NCBI GenBank assembly: GCA_013298955.1
Contig: JAAFJT010000006.1
Coordinates: forward strand, 24,231 to 88,230
DNA length: 64,000 bases
Reading direction: 5' to 3'
From: Chitinophagales bacterium
GTDB taxonomy: Bacteria; Bacteroidota; Bacteroidia; Chitinophagales; Saprospiraceae
Both the position numbers and the translations under genes were made by a program. Positions 18,150 through 27,189 of the stretch are shown here, piece by piece. The notes under the pieces were generated by a model that ran no database searches, was not told the origin of the DNA, and was given only the letters and a program-made list of their open reading frames with translations. Position 1 is the first letter of the stretch; every line of letters starts with the position of its first letter.

Positions 18150-19508
18150 TTACAAAGCATCAGCAATCCATTTGTCCCTATCATCCGCCAATTGCCAAAC
18201 CGCACCGCCATTTTCTAAACTCGTAAACATGGGCATCCAATCACTCGGACCCGCCGATAAGGTCAAAATTTCATACCGACGCAATTGCAAAATAATGTCT
18301 AATGGATTTATCAAAACAGGACACGCTTCTACACACGCATTACAAGTCGTACACGCATGTAGTTCCTCCGACGAAATATAATCAAAGAGACTCCGCCCAT
18401 CCTCAAAATTTTCTTTGGATAATGACATGCCTTCTGTATAAATTTCTGGATTTATCAACCGAACATCACAAGAATCTAATTTTTTGCCTACTTCCTCTGC
18501 CCTATCGCGCACATCCATCATAATTTTGCGCGGCGATAATTTTTTTCCTGTCAAATTCGCAGGACATTCCGCCGTACACCGCCCGCATTCGGTACACGTA
18601 TAAGCATCCATAATATTTTTCCAACTCAATGAAGTCACGTCTTTTGCCCCAAACATAGGCATTTCGGCGGTTTCAGCAGGTGGATTTTCAACGTCGAAAC
18701 CCATCATACTGCGCACTTCATTCATAATCGCGGGCATATTTTCCATTTGCCCTTTTGGATTCAAGTGCGCAAAAAAGGTGTTTGGAAAGGCTAATATAAT
18801 GTGTAAATGTTTAGAAAAAGGCAAATAATTGAGGAAAACAAAGACCATCCCAAGATGCAGCCACCAGCCAAATCGCTCGACAAATACCAATAAATGACCA
18901 TCCCAATTGCTGAATAAAGCAGGTCCGAGCCAGCCACTAACCGCAAAAAAGCCTGTATGATGGTAATTTTCTGGATATTTTACTTGCAAAACAGTGTCTG
19001 CACAATTCATGGAAAAGATAGCAGTTATTAAAATTATTTCAAATATCAATATCAAGGCGGCATCGATACGCGGAAAACCTGCTAATTCTGGTTTTTGAAA
19101 CCTTTCGACCTTTAAAAAATAGCGTCTTGCCAAAAACGCAATCGTTACAAAAAAGGTCAAAAGCGATAAAATTTCAATAAAACTGATGATAATTGGGTAC
19201 AAAACGCCCAAATAAGGGGCAAAAAATCGGTGTACCCCGAAGCTACCGTCTATAAAAATTTCTAATAACTCAATTTGAGTGATAACAAAAGAAACGTATA
19301 TCACTAAGTGTAATACCGCAGGAATCCAATTTTTAAACATTTTCTTTTGCCCAAACGCAATGAGCAAGACGTTTTTCCACCGCAACGTGGTATCGCCTTC
19401 AATGAGTTCATCCTTACCGAGTAAGATATTACGACGAACTTTCATAAAATTGTTCCATGCCTTACCAACCAAATAAATGGTGAGTAGAATAAATATTGCT
19501 TGAGCCAT
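18150..19508 (-). CDS. Membrane-bound 4Fe-4S dicluster oxidoreductase (HdrD/GlpC-like electron transfer protein)
   Basis: A 452-residue protein. The N-terminal 260 residues hold about six membrane helices. The C-terminal region has two 4Fe-4S motifs, CTECGRCTAECP and CTTCNACVEACP, separated by about 95 residues. This resembles heterodisulfide reductase/glycerol-3-phosphate dehydrogenase C-type membrane electron carriers; partners usually include a Cys-rich CCG-domain protein, which is not in the neighbourhood. Quinone-linked electron transfer is an inference. Start at ATG 19508; a TTG two codons upstream is in frame. Confidence 0.7.
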   Translation of the reverse strand: MAQAIFILLTIYLVGKAWNNFMKVRRNILLGKDELIEGDTTLRWKNVLLIAFGQKKMFKNWIPAVLHLVIYVSFVITQIELLEIFIDGSFGVHRFFAPYLGVLYPIIISFIEILSLLTFFVTIAFLARRYFLKVERFQKPELAGFPRIDAALILIFEIILITAIFSMNCADTVLQVKYPENYHHTGFFAVSGWLGPALFSNWDGHLLVFVERFGWWLHLGMVFVFLNYLPFSKHLHIILAFPNTFFAHLNPKGQMENMPAIMNEVRSMMGFDVENPPAETAEMPMFGAKDVTSLSWKNIMDAYTCTECGRCTAECPANLTGKKLSPRKIMMDVRDRAEEVGKKLDSCDVRLINPEIYTEGMSLSKENFEDGRSLFDYISSEELHACTTCNACVEACPVLINPLDIILQLRRYEILTLSAGPSDWMPMFTSLENGGAVWQLADDRDKWIADAL

Positions 19509-19625
19509 ATGCAAACATTGATTAAGATGAATCGGATAATGCGGTAAATTTAGTTGTTTTGAATGGTTTAAAAAGGTTTTTTATGCTTTTTTTATGAAAC
19601 AAGTCAAAAAAACGTTGAAGGTGGT

Positions 19626-19633
19626 TATTTTTG
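19626..19633 (+). promoter_or_regulatory. Candidate -7 box before the pyrR-like gene
   Basis: TATTTTTG matches TAnnTTTG. No properly spaced TTG is present upstream, so support is weak. Transcription would give a leader of about 70 bases. Confidence 0.25.
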
Positions 19634-19709
19634 CGGGCGAAATGGGTTATCCGTTTTGCAAACCATTCGCATTTGATTTTTTATTTTTAAAACAAGAAAA
19701 TTAAAATAA

Positions 19710-20207
19710 ATGAAAATTTTAACAGAAAAACAAATTCAGCAAAAGATAAAACGGCTAACCATAGAAATTTTAGAACATAATTTCGATGCCGATGAAATTA
19801 TTTTGGCGGGCATCAATAATAATGGATTGGAATTTGCGCAATTGTTGATGAATGAATTGGTAAATTGGCAAACGGCGATTCCGATTACGTTGACGCGCAT
19901 TCGGTTGAGTCCTGCGGAGCCATTGAATAATCCCATTTTTATCGAAATGCCTTTGCAACAGCTTGAAAATAAAGTAGTTATCATTTGTGACGATGTGGCA
20001 AATACAGGGCGAACCGTGTTTTACGCGCTGCAACCGTTGATGGCGATTTTGCCGAAAAAGGTGGAAGTTGCCGTTTTGGTGGATAGAAAACATAAAATGT
20101 TTCCGATTACGCCCGATTATGTCGGTCTGTCTTTGGCTACCACTTTAAAGGAAAATATCGAAGTTCAATTAAAAAATGTAGCCGAGATAGCAGTTTATTT
20201 AAAATAA
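19710..20207 (+). CDS. PyrR-like phosphoribosyltransferase
   Basis: A 165-residue type I phosphoribosyltransferase with the PRPP-binding loop VIICDDVANTGRTVF (about residues 90-104). The stretch VLVDRKHKMFPITPDYVGLSLATT corresponds to the PyrR block LVDRGHRELPI..DYVG. PyrR attenuates pyr mRNA and has weak uracil phosphoribosyltransferase activity. No pyr gene is adjacent, so the regulatory role cannot be judged here. The short palindrome at 20251-20282 separates it from the next gene. Confidence 0.7.
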   Translation: MKILTEKQIQQKIKRLTIEILEHNFDADEIILAGINNNGLEFAQLLMNELVNWQTAIPITLTRIRLSPAEPLNNPIFIEMPLQQLENKVVIICDDVANTGRTVFYALQPLMAILPKKVEVAVLVDRKHKMFPITPDYVGLSLATTLKENIEVQLKNVAEIAVYLK

Positions 20208-20250
20208 TTTGTTTTAAATAATTTAAAAATAAAAAATATATCGAAAAATA

Positions 20251-20282
20251 AAGTTCGTAGAGGTTTAAACCTCTACGAACTT
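20251..20282. repeat. Perfect 16-bp palindrome (GAGGTTT core)
   Basis: AAGTTCGTAGAGGTTT is followed directly by its exact complement with no loop. It lies 43 bp after the pyrR-like stop and 12 bp before the next start codon. Confidence 0.85.
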
Positions 20283-20294
20283 CGGTACCAAATT

Positions 20295-20753
20295 ATGTTA
20301 TTAGAAATTGATTTTTTAAAATATAAATCTTTTTTGAAATTTAAACGGGCAAGTGACGCAACAACCCATATTTATGACCCGATTCGACGCAAATATTTGG
20401 TTTTACAACCTGAAGAATTAGTTCGACAGTTCGTATTACAATATTTAAATCTTGAAAAAAAATATCCATTCAAACAAATTCGCACAGAAAAAAGTTTGAT
20501 TATCAATGAATTACAAAAAAGATGTGATATTTTGATTTATGATAAGCAGATTCAACCCTATCTGTTAGTGGAGTGCAAAGCGGCTCATATTCCGATTGAC
20601 CAAGCCGTTTTTGAACAAATTGCGCGGTATAATCTCGTCTTGCAAGTACCTTATTTGTTGGTGACGAATGGTTTACAAACCTATTGTTGTGAAATGAATT
20701 ATGAAAAACAATCTTTTAGATTCCTCGCCGCTATTCCCATTTGCGATTTTTAG
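20295..20753 (+). CDS. HSDR_N-type (type I restriction N-terminal) orphan protein
   Basis: A 152-residue protein consisting of a single PD-(D/E)XK-like HSDR_N_2 domain: the N-terminal LEIDFLKYKSFLKFKR, RTEKSLIINELQKRCDILIYD (the acidic active-site residue in CDIL), and LLVECKAA (the E-x-K motif). Such proteins are common single genes in Bacteroidota and are not accompanied by HsdM/HsdS or a helicase. Whether it cleaves DNA is unknown. The ATG at 20295 is 12 bp from a perfect palindrome. Confidence 0.7.
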   Translation: MLLEIDFLKYKSFLKFKRASDATTHIYDPIRRKYLVLQPEELVRQFVLQYLNLEKKYPFKQIRTEKSLIINELQKRCDILIYDKQIQPYLLVECKAAHIPIDQAVFEQIARYNLVLQVPYLLVTNGLQTYCCEMNYEKQSFRFLAAIPICDF

Positions 20754-20960
20754 GCTAAAAATTATATTTTATAAAATTGAATATTTTACAATAATATTTG
20801 GTTTTTTAAAATAAGGATTTTTCATACTACCTAAAAATCATTATTTTAGGGTAGTTATGTAAAATAAATCAATAAATATTTTTTTTATTTGTAAAATGCC
20901 TCTATCTTAGCATGGTAATTCTTGTGTAATAAAAAACATAGTTTTTGGGGTTTTAGTTGG

Positions 20961-21005
20961 AAGGTTTAAGAACCGTAGTAATACGATTCTTAAACCTTTT
21001 TTTTT
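20961..21005 (+). terminator. Strong intrinsic terminator, 207 bp after the nearest plus-strand gene
   Basis: AAGGTTTAAGAAcCGTA pairs with TACGaTTCTTAAACCTT with one G-U pair around a 4-base loop and runs into nine T on the plus strand, overlapping the 3' end of the minus-strand dehydrogenase gene. The long distance from the HSDR_N gene leaves room for a small RNA ending here. Confidence 0.75.
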
Positions 21006-21891
21006 ATAGGAAATTCGGGTTCTTAAATTCAGGGTTCGGATACTTGTAAAAGCCTTCACCTGTCTTTACGCCTAACTTACCTTGTTCAACATATTGTTTC
21101 AAAAGATTTGCAAAACGCACACTTTTGGAATCTTTGCGCGGACTCACCACATGCCAAGCCGTATCCAGTCCAATCTGGTCAAGCATGCCAAAAATACCTA
21201 TATTACTTTTCATATTGCCCATCCAAGAACGGTCAATATCTTGAATACTGCCGACATCGCGGGTTTTCAAATCGCCCGCCGCCCCAATCAAGGCAACTAA
21301 CATGGCATTATAAAGGTAACCAGGCGATTCATTTTGGATAAAAACAGGGGTTTGATGGATGATTTTGCCAAAATCCATCAATAAATCCACCACCCAAGTC
21401 GCCGTTGTGGGATGCGGCATCACATCGACCACGTTTGCATGAAAAACATCATGAAAGTGAAAAGCGCAAAAACGGTCGGGCGCACCCGATTCTGTGGCAA
21501 ATTGAGAAGGCAATAAGTAAGATGTATTCGTTGTCAACACCGTTTTAGATTCAAAAAGCGGCGCAAATTCAACATAAAGTTTCTTTTTCAAGTCTGGATT
21601 TTCAGTCACCGACTCACTCATAAAATCGGCATCTGCAACAGCTAATTTTTTATCTGTTGTAGTCACAATCCGTTTTTTCGCTTCGATAGCTTGCAACTCC
21701 GTACATTGTTGGCTTTTAATCAATGTTTTCAAAATTTTATCTTGAAAAACAAGGGCTGTATCCAATTGTTTTTGTTGAAGGTCATACATTTTGACTTGAA
21801 AACCATCTAACGCACAACGCAAGCCAATCCGCAAACCAAGCGTACCGCTTCCAATAATTAAAACATTTTTAATATCTGATACTTGACGCAT
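21004..21891 (-). CDS. 3-hydroxyacyl-CoA dehydrogenase (3-hydroxybutyryl-CoA dehydrogenase-like)
   Basis: A 295-residue stand-alone NAD-dependent dehydrogenase. The Rossmann loop GSGTLG is at about residues 14-19, the catalytic histidine region is FHFHDVFHANVVDVMPHP, and the C-terminal domain ends GVKTGEGFYKYPNP, typical of the family. It oxidises L-3-hydroxyacyl-CoA in fatty acid or butanoate metabolism. No thiolase or crotonase is nearby, so the exact substrate is unclear. Confidence 0.85.
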   Translation of the reverse strand: MRQVSDIKNVLIIGSGTLGLRIGLRCALDGFQVKMYDLQQKQLDTALVFQDKILKTLIKSQQCTELQAIEAKKRIVTTTDKKLAVADADFMSESVTENPDLKKKLYVEFAPLFESKTVLTTNTSYLLPSQFATESGAPDRFCAFHFHDVFHANVVDVMPHPTTATWVVDLLMDFGKIIHQTPVFIQNESPGYLYNAMLVALIGAAGDLKTRDVGSIQDIDRSWMGNMKSNIGIFGMLDQIGLDTAWHVVSPRKDSKSVRFANLLKQYVEQGKLGVKTGEGFYKYPNPEFKNPNFL

Positions 21892-21986
21892 ATGAAATAT
21901 ACTTTTTTTTTAAAAATTAAAAACAAAGTTACGAAAATTGTAATGGCTACAACCTATTTTGAAAAATAACTTGGGAGTTGAGAGCG

Positions 21987-22083
21987 AATTGGAACGCGGA
22001 TGATGCAGATTGGGCGGATTTGCACGGATTTTTTTTAAAAATCCGTACAAATCCGCCCAATCTGCGTCATCCGCGTTCCAATT
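21987..22083. repeat. Family B palindrome 3' of the DUF2279 gene
   Basis: AATTGGAACGCGGATGATGC and the following GATTGGGCGGATTTGCACGG pair with the complementary arm ending in GCGTTCCAATT; only a few bases differ and the loop is very short. It starts 12 bp after the stop of the minus-strand gene at 22096. Confidence 0.9.
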
Positions 22084-22095
22084 GTATCGAAAAAC

Positions 22096-23079
22096 TTAAA
22101 AATACAATCCATGTCCTTTTATTTTCGGACCTAATTGCAAAGTGGGCATCGGTACTTTTACGTAATTCATGGAATGAAAAACCAATTTCCAAAATTTCTT
22201 TTTGGGTTTAAACAATTTTTCCAAATTTATATCGGGTGCAAGGTAGATTTCCCATTTGCCACCTTCCCCTGCGCCTGTCAGATTCCAACTATCCGCTTCT
22301 ATACCAAAACCCACTGCTAAATTGAGCCAATCAGGAACCCATGCTATTTTTTCACGAGTCAAATAACGCAAACTCGTTGATACCCAATACGTTTGATTTA
22401 AATAATCGTCTGGGTCAAAAATGGTTACTTTTGCACCTCGGGAATCAAAGTATTTAGTACTGCGCTGCCAATAACTCATTTTAAAATCCGTCTCTCGCAA
22501 TAATTCTGAATGCAAACGCCCCACATACAGCAAACCACCCAAGCTGCCCGTAGTCACATCGCCCAAACTAAAACCCCAATTCGGTGCAAATCCATCCTTT
22601 AATTCAACTGCCATTTGCACGCCCGCAGCCATCGCAAAACCGTACCAAGCCGCTTCCTTTTCATTGAAAGTCAACTCTTTAAATACGCCTCTGTAAAAAT
22701 CGGCTCCCCAAACACCACCCATAAAATGCCCAAACTTATCTAAATTATTCGCATATTTATAATCTCGATTAAAATCAAAATGAAAGTTCGTCGGTTTATC
22801 ACCCCACCAAAGATGCTTCATCAATACATAGGTACTCACCCCAATCACCGCCGCACTGCCGCCAACCACAATAGGCGCGTATTTGCGTTTTTTAAATCGG
22901 TCTAAAAAACAAGGCACGATACTATCCGAAAAGCGGTCTTGCAATATGTTTTGTGCAGGGTCATATTGTTTTAAATCATATAAAGTCGGTAATTTGACAG
23001 GCTGATTCAAAGTAAGTGATTGTGCGAAACTCGCTGTTCCAATGAAAAGTGACAGCAATACTGTCGAAAATGGCTTCAT
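22096..23079 (-). CDS. DUF2279 exported protein
   Basis: A 327-residue protein with a signal peptide ending ASFAQ. The central region WWGDKPTNFHFDFNRD...NLDKFGHFMGGVW matches DUF2279 (YfiM-related periplasmic proteins), followed by hydrophobic patches. The function of the family is unknown; it is mainly found in Bacteroidota. I start at ATG 23079 because the signal peptide begins there; the upstream 19 codons lack similarity. Confidence 0.7.
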   Translation of the reverse strand: MKPFSTVLLSLFIGTASFAQSLTLNQPVKLPTLYDLKQYDPAQNILQDRFSDSIVPCFLDRFKKRKYAPIVVGGSAAVIGVSTYVLMKHLWWGDKPTNFHFDFNRDYKYANNLDKFGHFMGGVWGADFYRGVFKELTFNEKEAAWYGFAMAAGVQMAVELKDGFAPNWGFSLGDVTTGSLGGLLYVGRLHSELLRETDFKMSYWQRSTKYFDSRGAKVTIFDPDDYLNQTYWVSTSLRYLTREKIAWVPDWLNLAVGFGIEADSWNLTGAGEGGKWEIYLAPDINLEKLFKPKKKFWKLVFHSMNYVKVPMPTLQLGPKIKGHGLYF

Positions 23080-23302
23080 GATTTCAATAATTTGGATTAA
23101 AAAAATTAGATTTTTAGAATGATTCTGTTTATTCAAAAGGGTTTTTCCAACATTTGTTATTTTTATAAATACTTAAAATGATTAAAATGTGACATGACAA
23201 TTTTGGATTTCAAAAATTAAAAGAAAAGTTCCACAAATATTTGTAAAACTTAGCGTAATTTCGCCGCTTGTTGATAAAATTTAGACTCATTTAGACGTAT
23301 AT

Positions 23303-23362
23303 TTTTTAGGATTCATTGTTATATTGTTGGCAATCCAACAATACAACAATGAATCCCAAAAA
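23303..23362. repeat. 28-bp-arm palindrome upstream of the RluD-like gene
   Basis: A left arm of 28 bases (TTTTTAGGATTCATTGTTAT...) pairs with 23335-23362 with two G-U-compatible differences and a CAAT loop. It is the only strong feature in the 363-bp divergent gap between DUF2279 (minus) and the pseudouridine synthase (plus), so unlike most palindromes here it is not at a 3' end. Confidence 0.85.
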
Positions 23363-23442
23363 TCCATCCCTAAAAAAGAGGTTTCTAAAATCATAGTCAA
23401 CTAATAGTTAATGCTTAAAACAATAAAATTCATACTCTTAAC

Positions 23443-24537
23443 ATGGAGCAGGAAGATTTACACAACCAACATACTATTGTCAACCAAACGAGTGACAATC
23501 AAGGCGGTGGCGAACAATCCGATGATTTATTTGAACATCACCGTATTGTAACCGATAAAGGGCAGTCGCAATATCGGATTGATAAGTTTCTAATGGACAG
23601 AATCGCACAAGTCTCACGCAATAAAATTCAAAATGCGATTCGAGCAGGTTCTGTTTTGGTTGATGGATTAGAAATAAAACCCAATTATAAAGTTCGTCCA
23701 AATCAAACGATTACGGTGACACTCGCACATCCGCCTGCAAGTGATTACATCGAGCCGCAAAAAATGGATTTGAACATTGTGTTTGAAGATGAGGATGTGA
23801 TGATTATTAATAAGCCGCCCGGTTTGGTCGTTCATCCGGGTTTGGGCAATCCTGACCACACGCTTTTGAACGGTTTAATGTATTATTTTCGGGAAAAATA
23901 TGGCGAAGTCCCACCTGATAGTGATGGACAACGCCCTTATTTGGTGCATCGGATTGACAAAGATACGAGTGGTTTGTTGCTTGTTGCGAAAAATGAGTAT
24001 GCGATGTCGCGTTTGGCAAAACAATTTTTTGACCATAGTATTCAAAGAACCTATCATGCGTTGGTTTGGGGGCAACCCGATGTATTGGCAGGAACGATTC
24101 ATGTGAATGTTGGGCGTGACCCAAATGAACGGTTGTTGATTAAGGCGTTTCCAGAAGGGGATGAAGGGAAAGTGGCGATTACGCATTATCGGGTTTTGGA
24201 GGCGATGTATTATGTGAGTTTGGTGGAGTGTAATTTGGAGACGGGACGGACGCATCAGATTCGTGTACATATGAAACATATGGGACATCCGTTGTTTATG
24301 GATGGGCGTTATGGCGGTGATGAAATATTGAAAGGTACGGTTTTCACCAAGTATAAACAATTCGTTCTCAATTGTTTCCGTACAATTCCGCGTCAAGCGT
24401 TGCATGCTAAAACATTGGGTTTTGTCCATCCAACGACGAATGAAAAAATGTTTTTTGATTCAGAATTGCCTGCCGATTTTGGAGGTGTTTTGAAAAAATG
24501 GAGAGATTATTTAACTTATCGGAAGCAATTATTATAA
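23443..24537 (+). CDS. rluD: RluA-family pseudouridine synthase (RluD-like)
   Basis: A 364-residue protein with an N-terminal S4 RNA-binding domain (about 45-110, KFLMDRIAQVSRNKIQNAIRAG) and a PseudoU_synth_2 catalytic domain. The catalytic aspartate is in HRIDKDTSGLLLVAKN (about residue 170). It isomerises uridines in 23S rRNA, by analogy with RluD positions 1911/1915/1917. A family B palindrome begins 6 bp after the stop. Confidence 0.85.
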   Translation: MEQEDLHNQHTIVNQTSDNQGGGEQSDDLFEHHRIVTDKGQSQYRIDKFLMDRIAQVSRNKIQNAIRAGSVLVDGLEIKPNYKVRPNQTITVTLAHPPASDYIEPQKMDLNIVFEDEDVMIINKPPGLVVHPGLGNPDHTLLNGLMYYFREKYGEVPPDSDGQRPYLVHRIDKDTSGLLLVAKNEYAMSRLAKQFFDHSIQRTYHALVWGQPDVLAGTIHVNVGRDPNERLLIKAFPEGDEGKVAITHYRVLEAMYYVSLVECNLETGRTHQIRVHMKHMGHPLFMDGRYGGDEILKGTVFTKYKQFVLNCFRTIPRQALHAKTLGFVHPTTNEKMFFDSELPADFGGVLKKWRDYLTYRKQLL

Positions 24538-24543
24538 AACGTT

Positions 24544-24686
24544 GGATCTAATTGGAACGCGGATGACGCAGATTAGGCGGATTTACGCAGATTTTTATTT
24601 GTTTTAATAGTTAAGTATTCAAAATAAAAATCCGAAAATCCGTGTAAATCCGCCCAATCTGCGTTATCCGCGTTCCCATTGTATCC
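24544..24686. repeat. Family B palindrome with a 20-30 base spacer
   Basis: The left arm (GGATCTAATTGGAACGCGGA onward) and the right arm ending TTCCCATTGTATCC carry the GCGGAT-type words. Arms are less perfect than in other copies (for example AGGCGGATTTACGC against GTGTAAATCCGCCC). It sits between the RluD-like stop (24537) and the DUF1415 start (24700). Confidence 0.85.
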
Positions 24687-24699
24687 TATTTTCAAAAAA

Positions 24700-25260
24700 A
24701 TGATGATAAATCACTCACAAACCATTCAAATTACGCAAGAATGGATACAACAATTTGTTATTGGTTTGAACCTTTGTCCGTTTGCGAAACTGCCGTTTAA
24801 AATGGACAAAATTCGTTATACCGTTTTTGAGGGAAATGACCTTGAATCGTTTTTAAAAGCCATTTTGGATGAATTAATGTTTTTAAAAGATTCAGAGGCG
24901 ACGGTTTGCGAGACGAGTTTGCTGATACATCCCGAAATTTTTAATGATTTTACCGAATATTGGGATTTTCAAGAGGTTGTTGAGGAGATTTTGGAAGAAG
25001 CAGATTTGGATGGCGTGATTCAAGTGGCTACTTTTCACCCCGATTACCAATTTGCAGATACGCGCAAAACATCGCCTGAGAATTATACGAATCGTTCGCC
25101 TTTTCCAATGTTGCACTTTTTGCGGGAGGACTCAGTGACCAAAGCAGTGGATACCTATCCCGATATAGACGACATTCCTGAACATAACATTCGCAGAATG
25201 AACGATTTAGGTATTTTTAAAATTAAAAATATGTTGAATGACATTATCGGAAAGAATTGA
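24700..25260 (+). CDS. DUF1415 family protein
   Basis: A 186-residue protein matching DUF1415: TQEWIQQFVIGLNLCPFAK near the start, TSLLIHPE, and ATFHPDYQFADT...NRSPFPMLHFLRE. The biochemical role of the family is unknown. The ATG at 24700 is preferred to a TTG at 24679 that lies in a palindrome. The last 23 bases overlap the next gene, so the two are translationally coupled. Confidence 0.8.
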   Translation: MMINHSQTIQITQEWIQQFVIGLNLCPFAKLPFKMDKIRYTVFEGNDLESFLKAILDELMFLKDSEATVCETSLLIHPEIFNDFTEYWDFQEVVEEILEEADLDGVIQVATFHPDYQFADTRKTSPENYTNRSPFPMLHFLREDSVTKAVDTYPDIDDIPEHNIRRMNDLGIFKIKNMLNDIIGKN

Positions 25261-26281
25261 AGCCTTAGCCTATTTAGGTCAATATTTGGCTGATGCACCA
25301 GATGAAAATTTGTTCGTTGCCATGCGCCGCAGTGAAGCGGCAAATGGATGGTTTACGCCTGCGAATATTCAAAATGCGTTGGAAGCGATTCGCGATGCTT
25401 TTTTGGATCAATCCAAATTAATCGCTTGGTCGAATCATTATAACATTGATAATCAATCTATTACACCTTCTAAAATCGTTGGATTGGTTTTGGCTGGCAA
25501 TATTCCTTTGGTCGGATTCCATGATATTGTTTGCGTATTTATGGCGGGACATAAGGCAAAAGTGAAGTTATCTGAAAAAGATAAATATTTATTACCACAT
25601 TTATTGCGCGTCATGGCGGAAAAATATCCTGCTTCTGCGGCTTATTTTGAAACGACCGAAGGTTTTTTACAACCTTTTGATGCCGTGATTGCAACAGGTA
25701 GTAATAATTCTGCCCGATATTTTGAATCGTATTTTGGTAAATATCCAAATATTATTCGGAAAAATAGAAATGCTATTGCGGTCTTGACGGGTTTTGAAAC
25801 GGAAGATGAGTTACAAGCATTAGGCAAAGATGTATTTCAATATTATGGATTGGGATGTCGCAATGTTTCCAAATTATATTTGCCGCGTGATTATGATTTT
25901 GTGCCTTTGTTGACGGCTTTGCACGAATATAATGGAGTTGTTATGAATCATAAATATAAAAATAATTTTGACCATAATTATTCTTTATTGATTTTAAATC
26001 GCGTCGATTATAAAGCCAATGGTTGTATCTTAATGTCTGAAAATCAAGGGATTGCATCGCCGATTGCTTGTTTATATTACGAATATTATGATGATTTAAA
26101 AATCGTAGCATCTCAATTGGCAACCCGCCAAGATGTCATTCAATTGGCTATTTCTAAACAAAAAATTGGAAATATTCCGACGTTTGATTTTGGCGCGGCG
26201 CAAGCCCCTACCCTATCCGATTACGCGGATGGTGTGGATGTGATGGATTTTTTAACACATCAATTGCATAAAATTTTGTAA
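25238..26281 (+). CDS. LuxC-like acyl-CoA reductase
   Basis: A 347-residue protein of the LuxC/acyl-CoA reductase family, which reduces acyl-CoA to aldehydes by an acyl-enzyme on a cysteine. The conserved GLGCRNVSKLYLPRDYD block carries the probable catalytic Cys (about residue 208), and SKIVGLVLAGNIPLVGFHD and ATGSNNSARYFESYF belong to the cofactor-binding region. It overlaps DUF1415 by 23 bp and abuts nth without a gap, so all three form one operon. The natural substrate is unknown; there are no other lux genes. Confidence 0.75.
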   Translation: MTLSERIEALAYLGQYLADAPDENLFVAMRRSEAANGWFTPANIQNALEAIRDAFLDQSKLIAWSNHYNIDNQSITPSKIVGLVLAGNIPLVGFHDIVCVFMAGHKAKVKLSEKDKYLLPHLLRVMAEKYPASAAYFETTEGFLQPFDAVIATGSNNSARYFESYFGKYPNIIRKNRNAIAVLTGFETEDELQALGKDVFQYYGLGCRNVSKLYLPRDYDFVPLLTALHEYNGVVMNHKYKNNFDHNYSLLILNRVDYKANGCILMSENQGIASPIACLYYEYYDDLKIVASQLATRQDVIQLAISKQKIGNIPTFDFGAAQAPTLSDYADGVDVMDFLTHQLHKIL

Positions 26282-26905
26282 ATGAGTGCTACAAAAGCGG
26301 CTCAAATTGCTGCAATTTTGGAAGATTTGTATCCTGAAACGCCGATTCCATTGGTGCATCAAGACCCGTACACCTTATTAATAGCCGTTTTGCTGTCGGC
26401 GCAATGCACGGATGTGCGCGTCAATCAGGTCACTCCTACCCTATTTGCGAAAGCCGATTCGCCTCAAAAAATGGTTCAAGTATCCGTAGAGGAAATTCGG
26501 GCTATCATTCGACCTTGTGGGTTGTCGCCGCGCAAATCTCAAGCGATTTATGATTTATCCCACATTTTGATTGAAAAACATGGTGGAATCGTGCCTCAAT
26601 CCTTTGAAGATTTGGAAAAATTGCCTTGTGTTGGTCATAAAACGGCTTCGGTAGTGATGTCGCAAGCCTTTGGCGTACCTGCATTTCCTGTTGATACGCA
26701 CATTCATCGGTTGGCGCAACGATGGGGTTTGGCGAGTGGCAAAAATGTGGAAGATACCGAAAAATCACTTAAAAGCCTCTTTCCAATCGAAAAATGGAAT
26801 AAATTGCATTTACAAATTATTTATTTTGGACGAGAATATTGTCCTGCACGCGGGCATAAAGTAGAACATTGTCCCATTTGCAAAGCATTTGCTCCTTTTA
26901 CTTAA
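26282..26905 (+). CDS. nth: Endonuclease III (Nth) DNA glycosylase/AP lyase
   Basis: A 207-residue base-excision-repair enzyme removing oxidised pyrimidines. The helix-hairpin-helix LPCVGHKTASVV includes the catalytic lysine, and FPVDTHIHRLAQR the catalytic aspartate. The C-terminal cluster region reads CPARGHKVEHCPIC, in which I see only three cysteines, whereas the E. coli 4Fe-4S loop has four (spacing 6-2-5). The ATG follows the luxC stop directly. A strong terminator follows 2 bp after the stop. Confidence 0.9.
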   Translation: MSATKAAQIAAILEDLYPETPIPLVHQDPYTLLIAVLLSAQCTDVRVNQVTPTLFAKADSPQKMVQVSVEEIRAIIRPCGLSPRKSQAIYDLSHILIEKHGGIVPQSFEDLEKLPCVGHKTASVVMSQAFGVPAFPVDTHIHRLAQRWGLASGKNVEDTEKSLKSLFPIEKWNKLHLQIIYFGREYCPARGHKVEHCPICKAFAPFT

Positions 26906-26906
26906 T

Positions 26907-26943
26907 AAAAAAGGCAACCATTTGGAAACGGTTGCCTTTTTTA
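26907..26943 (+). terminator. Intrinsic terminator of the DUF1415-luxC-nth operon
   Basis: AAAAAAGGCAACC pairs perfectly with GGTTGCCTTTTTT over a 10-base loop and has T-runs on both strands, so it could also stop transcripts coming from the right. Confidence 0.85.
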
Positions 26944-27189
26944 TTTGGCAGTTTCTGGTTAAAAAAGATAAGAGCAATTTTTTAAATTGCCCTTTCCTCT
27001 CAACATTAAACTTGTATGAAAAAACTTTAAAATCTAAAATGCAATTTTTTTTCTACCACTATAACTTTGCTGAATATTTTTCAACCCAAAAAACCTAATT
27101 TGTAAGCAAAAGAATTAAAATAAAAATTTAAAAAAAACAGCCAACATTATTATAGTGATAGGAAAAAAAAGGATATGATTCAATAATCA

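Noticed and set aside
26889..27098. Plus-strand frame after nth
   Set aside because: It is made of the nth terminator and AT-rich DNA.
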